Below, piece after piece: positions 12,735-14,170 of a DNA stretch of 14,170 nucleotides. The notes beneath the pieces are model-generated. The model did no database searches, was not told the origin of the DNA, and was given only the letters and a program-made list of their open reading frames with translations. This stretch comes from CAZADA01 sp964636945 (lineage in GTDB: Bacteria > Pseudomonadota > Alphaproteobacteria > Caulobacterales > Maricaulaceae): contig CAZWVH010000070.1 of assembly GCA_964636945.1 (NCBI GenBank), forward strand, positions 1 to 14,170. Direction: 5' to 3'. Position numbers and translations under genes: made by a program. Numbering within the stretch: position 1 is the first letter of the stretch; each line of letters opens with the position of its first letter.

Positions 12735-14170
12735 ATGGATCGGCGTTCGGTGCTGACCGGAATGGCGGGGTTGGGGATTGTCGCGAGAGCGCATGCTCAA
12801 GAGGGTGCCGGAGACTGTGCAGAATCGGCGGCGATGGTGGGCGCGTGGGGAGGGGTGCTGAAGGCGGGCTCGCAACGCCTGCGCTTGAAGCTGGTGGTCG
12901 AGGCCGACGATGCGTGTGCATTGTCGGTCGCCATGTATTCCCTGGATCAGGGCGATGTGCGTATTCCAGGCGAACAAGCCAAGTTCAACGACGGGCGGTT
13001 TACGGCGCAGTTCCCGTCCGTGCGCGGGTCGATGGATCTTGCGCTCACCGATGATGGCGCGCTGGATGGCGAATGGCGTCAGGGCGCAGCGATGCCGTTG
13101 CGTCTGACCAAGGACCCCGATTTTGACGCCATGCTTGGCGACACACAAATTGGCCCGCTTACGGCTGAGAGCTTGGCTGCATTACGTGAAGAGGCGGGGT
13201 CACCGGGGCTGGCCGCCGCCGCGCGCGGACCGGGCGGGGAGTTGATGCTGGCCGATGGGGTGCGTTCAGCCAATGATGACATTGCCGTCACCGTGAACGA
13301 TCAGTGGCATATTGGCTCGATCACCAAGTCCATGACCGCCACCGTGATCGCGCGTTTGGTGGAGGCGGGGACGCTGGCTTGGGACACCGGCGTTGGCGCG
13401 GCGTTGGGCGATATCGCGCCCGATGCGCGCGATCAGTACGCCGATGTGACGCTGAAGCACTTATTGAGCCATCGTGCCGGTTTGCCCGCCAATTTGCCGA
13501 TCGATCGGTTATTGAGTTTTCCCCGCCACCAGGACGATGCGCGTGAGAGCCGGATCGCCTATGTCGCTGAAGCTCTGGCCGCACAACCAGTGGGGCCGAA
13601 GGAAGAAACGTTTGAGTATTCAAACTCAGGCTATGTGATCGCCGGCGTCATCGCCGAACGTACGCTCGATATGCGCTTTGAAGACATTATGCGCAGAGAA
13701 TTGTTTGAGCCGTTGGGTATGGACAGCGCCGGATTTGGCGCGCCGGGGACGGCCGGAGAATTGGACCAGCCCATCGGTCATGCGCAGGGTCTGCTCAGCC
13801 CGATCACCGGCCGCCGCCAACCGTTTGGTCTCGACCAAGAGGTCACCGACAATCCTGAAGTGATGGGGCCGGCGGGGCGCGCGCATATGACTTTGGCGGA
13901 CCTCTTGATCTATTTGGCCGCACACCGCGACCGCACTTCGCTGCTCGGCATGGAAAGCTGGCGCACACTCCATACGCCGCCATATGGCGGGGACTACGCT
14001 ATGGGCTGGATTGTGCGTTCCGATGGCGCGCTCTGGCACAATGGTTCGAACACGCTGTGGTATGCCGAAGCGCTGTTTAACCCGACCACTGGTGTTGTCG
14101 CGGCGGCTGCCGCCAATGACGGACACATGCCCCAAGCTGCGCCGGCAGTCGGCGAAGCCCTTGCCGGCGC
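12735..14170 (+). CDS. Serine hydrolase of the beta-lactamase / class C PBP family, 3' end cut
   Basis: The frame stays open to the right edge (478 codons), so the C-terminus is missing. AGGAGG lies five bases before ATG 12735. The start DRRSVLTG with a short hydrophobic run and AHA then Q (residues 20-22) is a Tat-like export signal; the protein should be periplasmic. Residues about 30-135 form an extra beta-rich domain (GAWGGVLKAGSQRLRLKL, SLDQG, DGEWRQG) seen fused to several hydrolases of this kind. The catalytic domain has the SxxK motif SITK with Ser195 and Lys198, the YxN motif YSN at 295-297, and HNG at 435-437 in place of KTG. All three are intact. The family covers esterases, peptidases and beta-lactamases; HNG in the third motif is more typical of esterases and peptidases than of true AmpC. 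Substrate unknown. Confidence 0.9.
   Translation, partial: MDRRSVLTGMAGLGIVARAHAQEGAGDCAESAAMVGAWGGVLKAGSQRLRLKLVVEADDACALSVAMYSLDQGDVRIPGEQAKFNDGRFTAQFPSVRGSMDLALTDDGALDGEWRQGAAMPLRLTKDPDFDAMLGDTQIGPLTAESLAALREEAGSPGLAAAARGPGGELMLADGVRSANDDIAVTVNDQWHIGSITKSMTATVIARLVEAGTLAWDTGVGAALGDIAPDARDQYADVTLKHLLSHRAGLPANLPIDRLLSFPRHQDDARESRIAYVAEALAAQPVGPKEETFEYSNSGYVIAGVIAERTLDMRFEDIMRRELFEPLGMDSAGFGAPGTAGELDQPIGHAQGLLSPITGRRQPFGLDQEVTDNPEVMGPAGRAHMTLADLLIYLAAHRDRTSLLGMESWRTLHTPPYGGDYAMGWIVRSDGALWHNGSNTLWYAEALFNPTTGVVAAAAANDGHMPQAAPAVGEALAG

Noticed and set aside
12366..13148. Minus-strand open frame of 260 codons
   Set aside because: Covers the etfB start, the divergent regulatory region and the hydrolase N-terminus; all of these are better explained by the genes called.
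13626..14135. Minus-strand open frame of 169 codons
   Set aside because: Antisense to the hydrolase catalytic domain, which has three intact motifs.

Overview
The window looks like chromosomal DNA from a Gram-negative alphaproteobacterium. This rests on moderately high GC, an etfB-etfA pair close to a 3-hydroxybutyryl-CoA dehydrogenase gene, several proteins with outer-membrane or periplasmic export signals, and strong GGAGG-type ribosome-binding sites. I cannot name the genus. No tRNA, rRNA, CRISPR array, transposase, integrase or phage gene is visible. Ten genes lie on the minus strand and one, at the right end, lies on the plus strand.

Left part (1-8126), mostly cell envelope. The 5' end of a ribose-phosphate pyrophosphokinase gene runs off the left edge on the minus strand. 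To its right, separated by a long imperfect inverted repeat, are three co-directional minus-strand genes, transcribed in this order: a patatin phospholipase with POTRA and beta-barrel domains (type Vd autotransporter layout, 739 aa), a 1009-aa AsmA-like DUF748 protein, and a periplasmic protein joining a PliG-like domain to an SH3 domain. Upstream of these are a small lipoprotein with two GxxxG-type aromatic repeats and an Asp-rich outer-membrane beta-barrel protein that ends in a clear intrinsic terminator.

Right part (8371-12532), electron transfer and fatty-acid or polyhydroxybutyrate metabolism. The order of transcription is etfB, etfA (stop and start overlap as TAATG), an unrecognised membrane-anchored beta-rich protein, a 3-hydroxybutyryl-CoA dehydrogenase, then an unrecognised multi-pass membrane protein. 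EtfAB takes electrons from acyl-CoA dehydrogenases, and the dehydrogenase acts two steps later in the same beta-oxidation cycle, so the neighbourhood makes metabolic sense. The gene between etfA and the dehydrogenase is the odd one out and has its own strongly structured leader.

Right end (12533-14170). A 202-bp divergent regulatory region with several separate inverted repeats divides etfB from a plus-strand serine hydrolase of the beta-lactamase (class C/PBP) family. That gene has a Tat-like signal and an extra N-terminal domain, and it is cut by the right edge.

No single defence or mobile system is evident. The best leads are the 230-328 inverted repeat, the hairpin that would mask the ribosome-binding region of the 10733 gene, the palindromes in the divergent region, and the unrecognised protein between etfA and the dehydrogenase.
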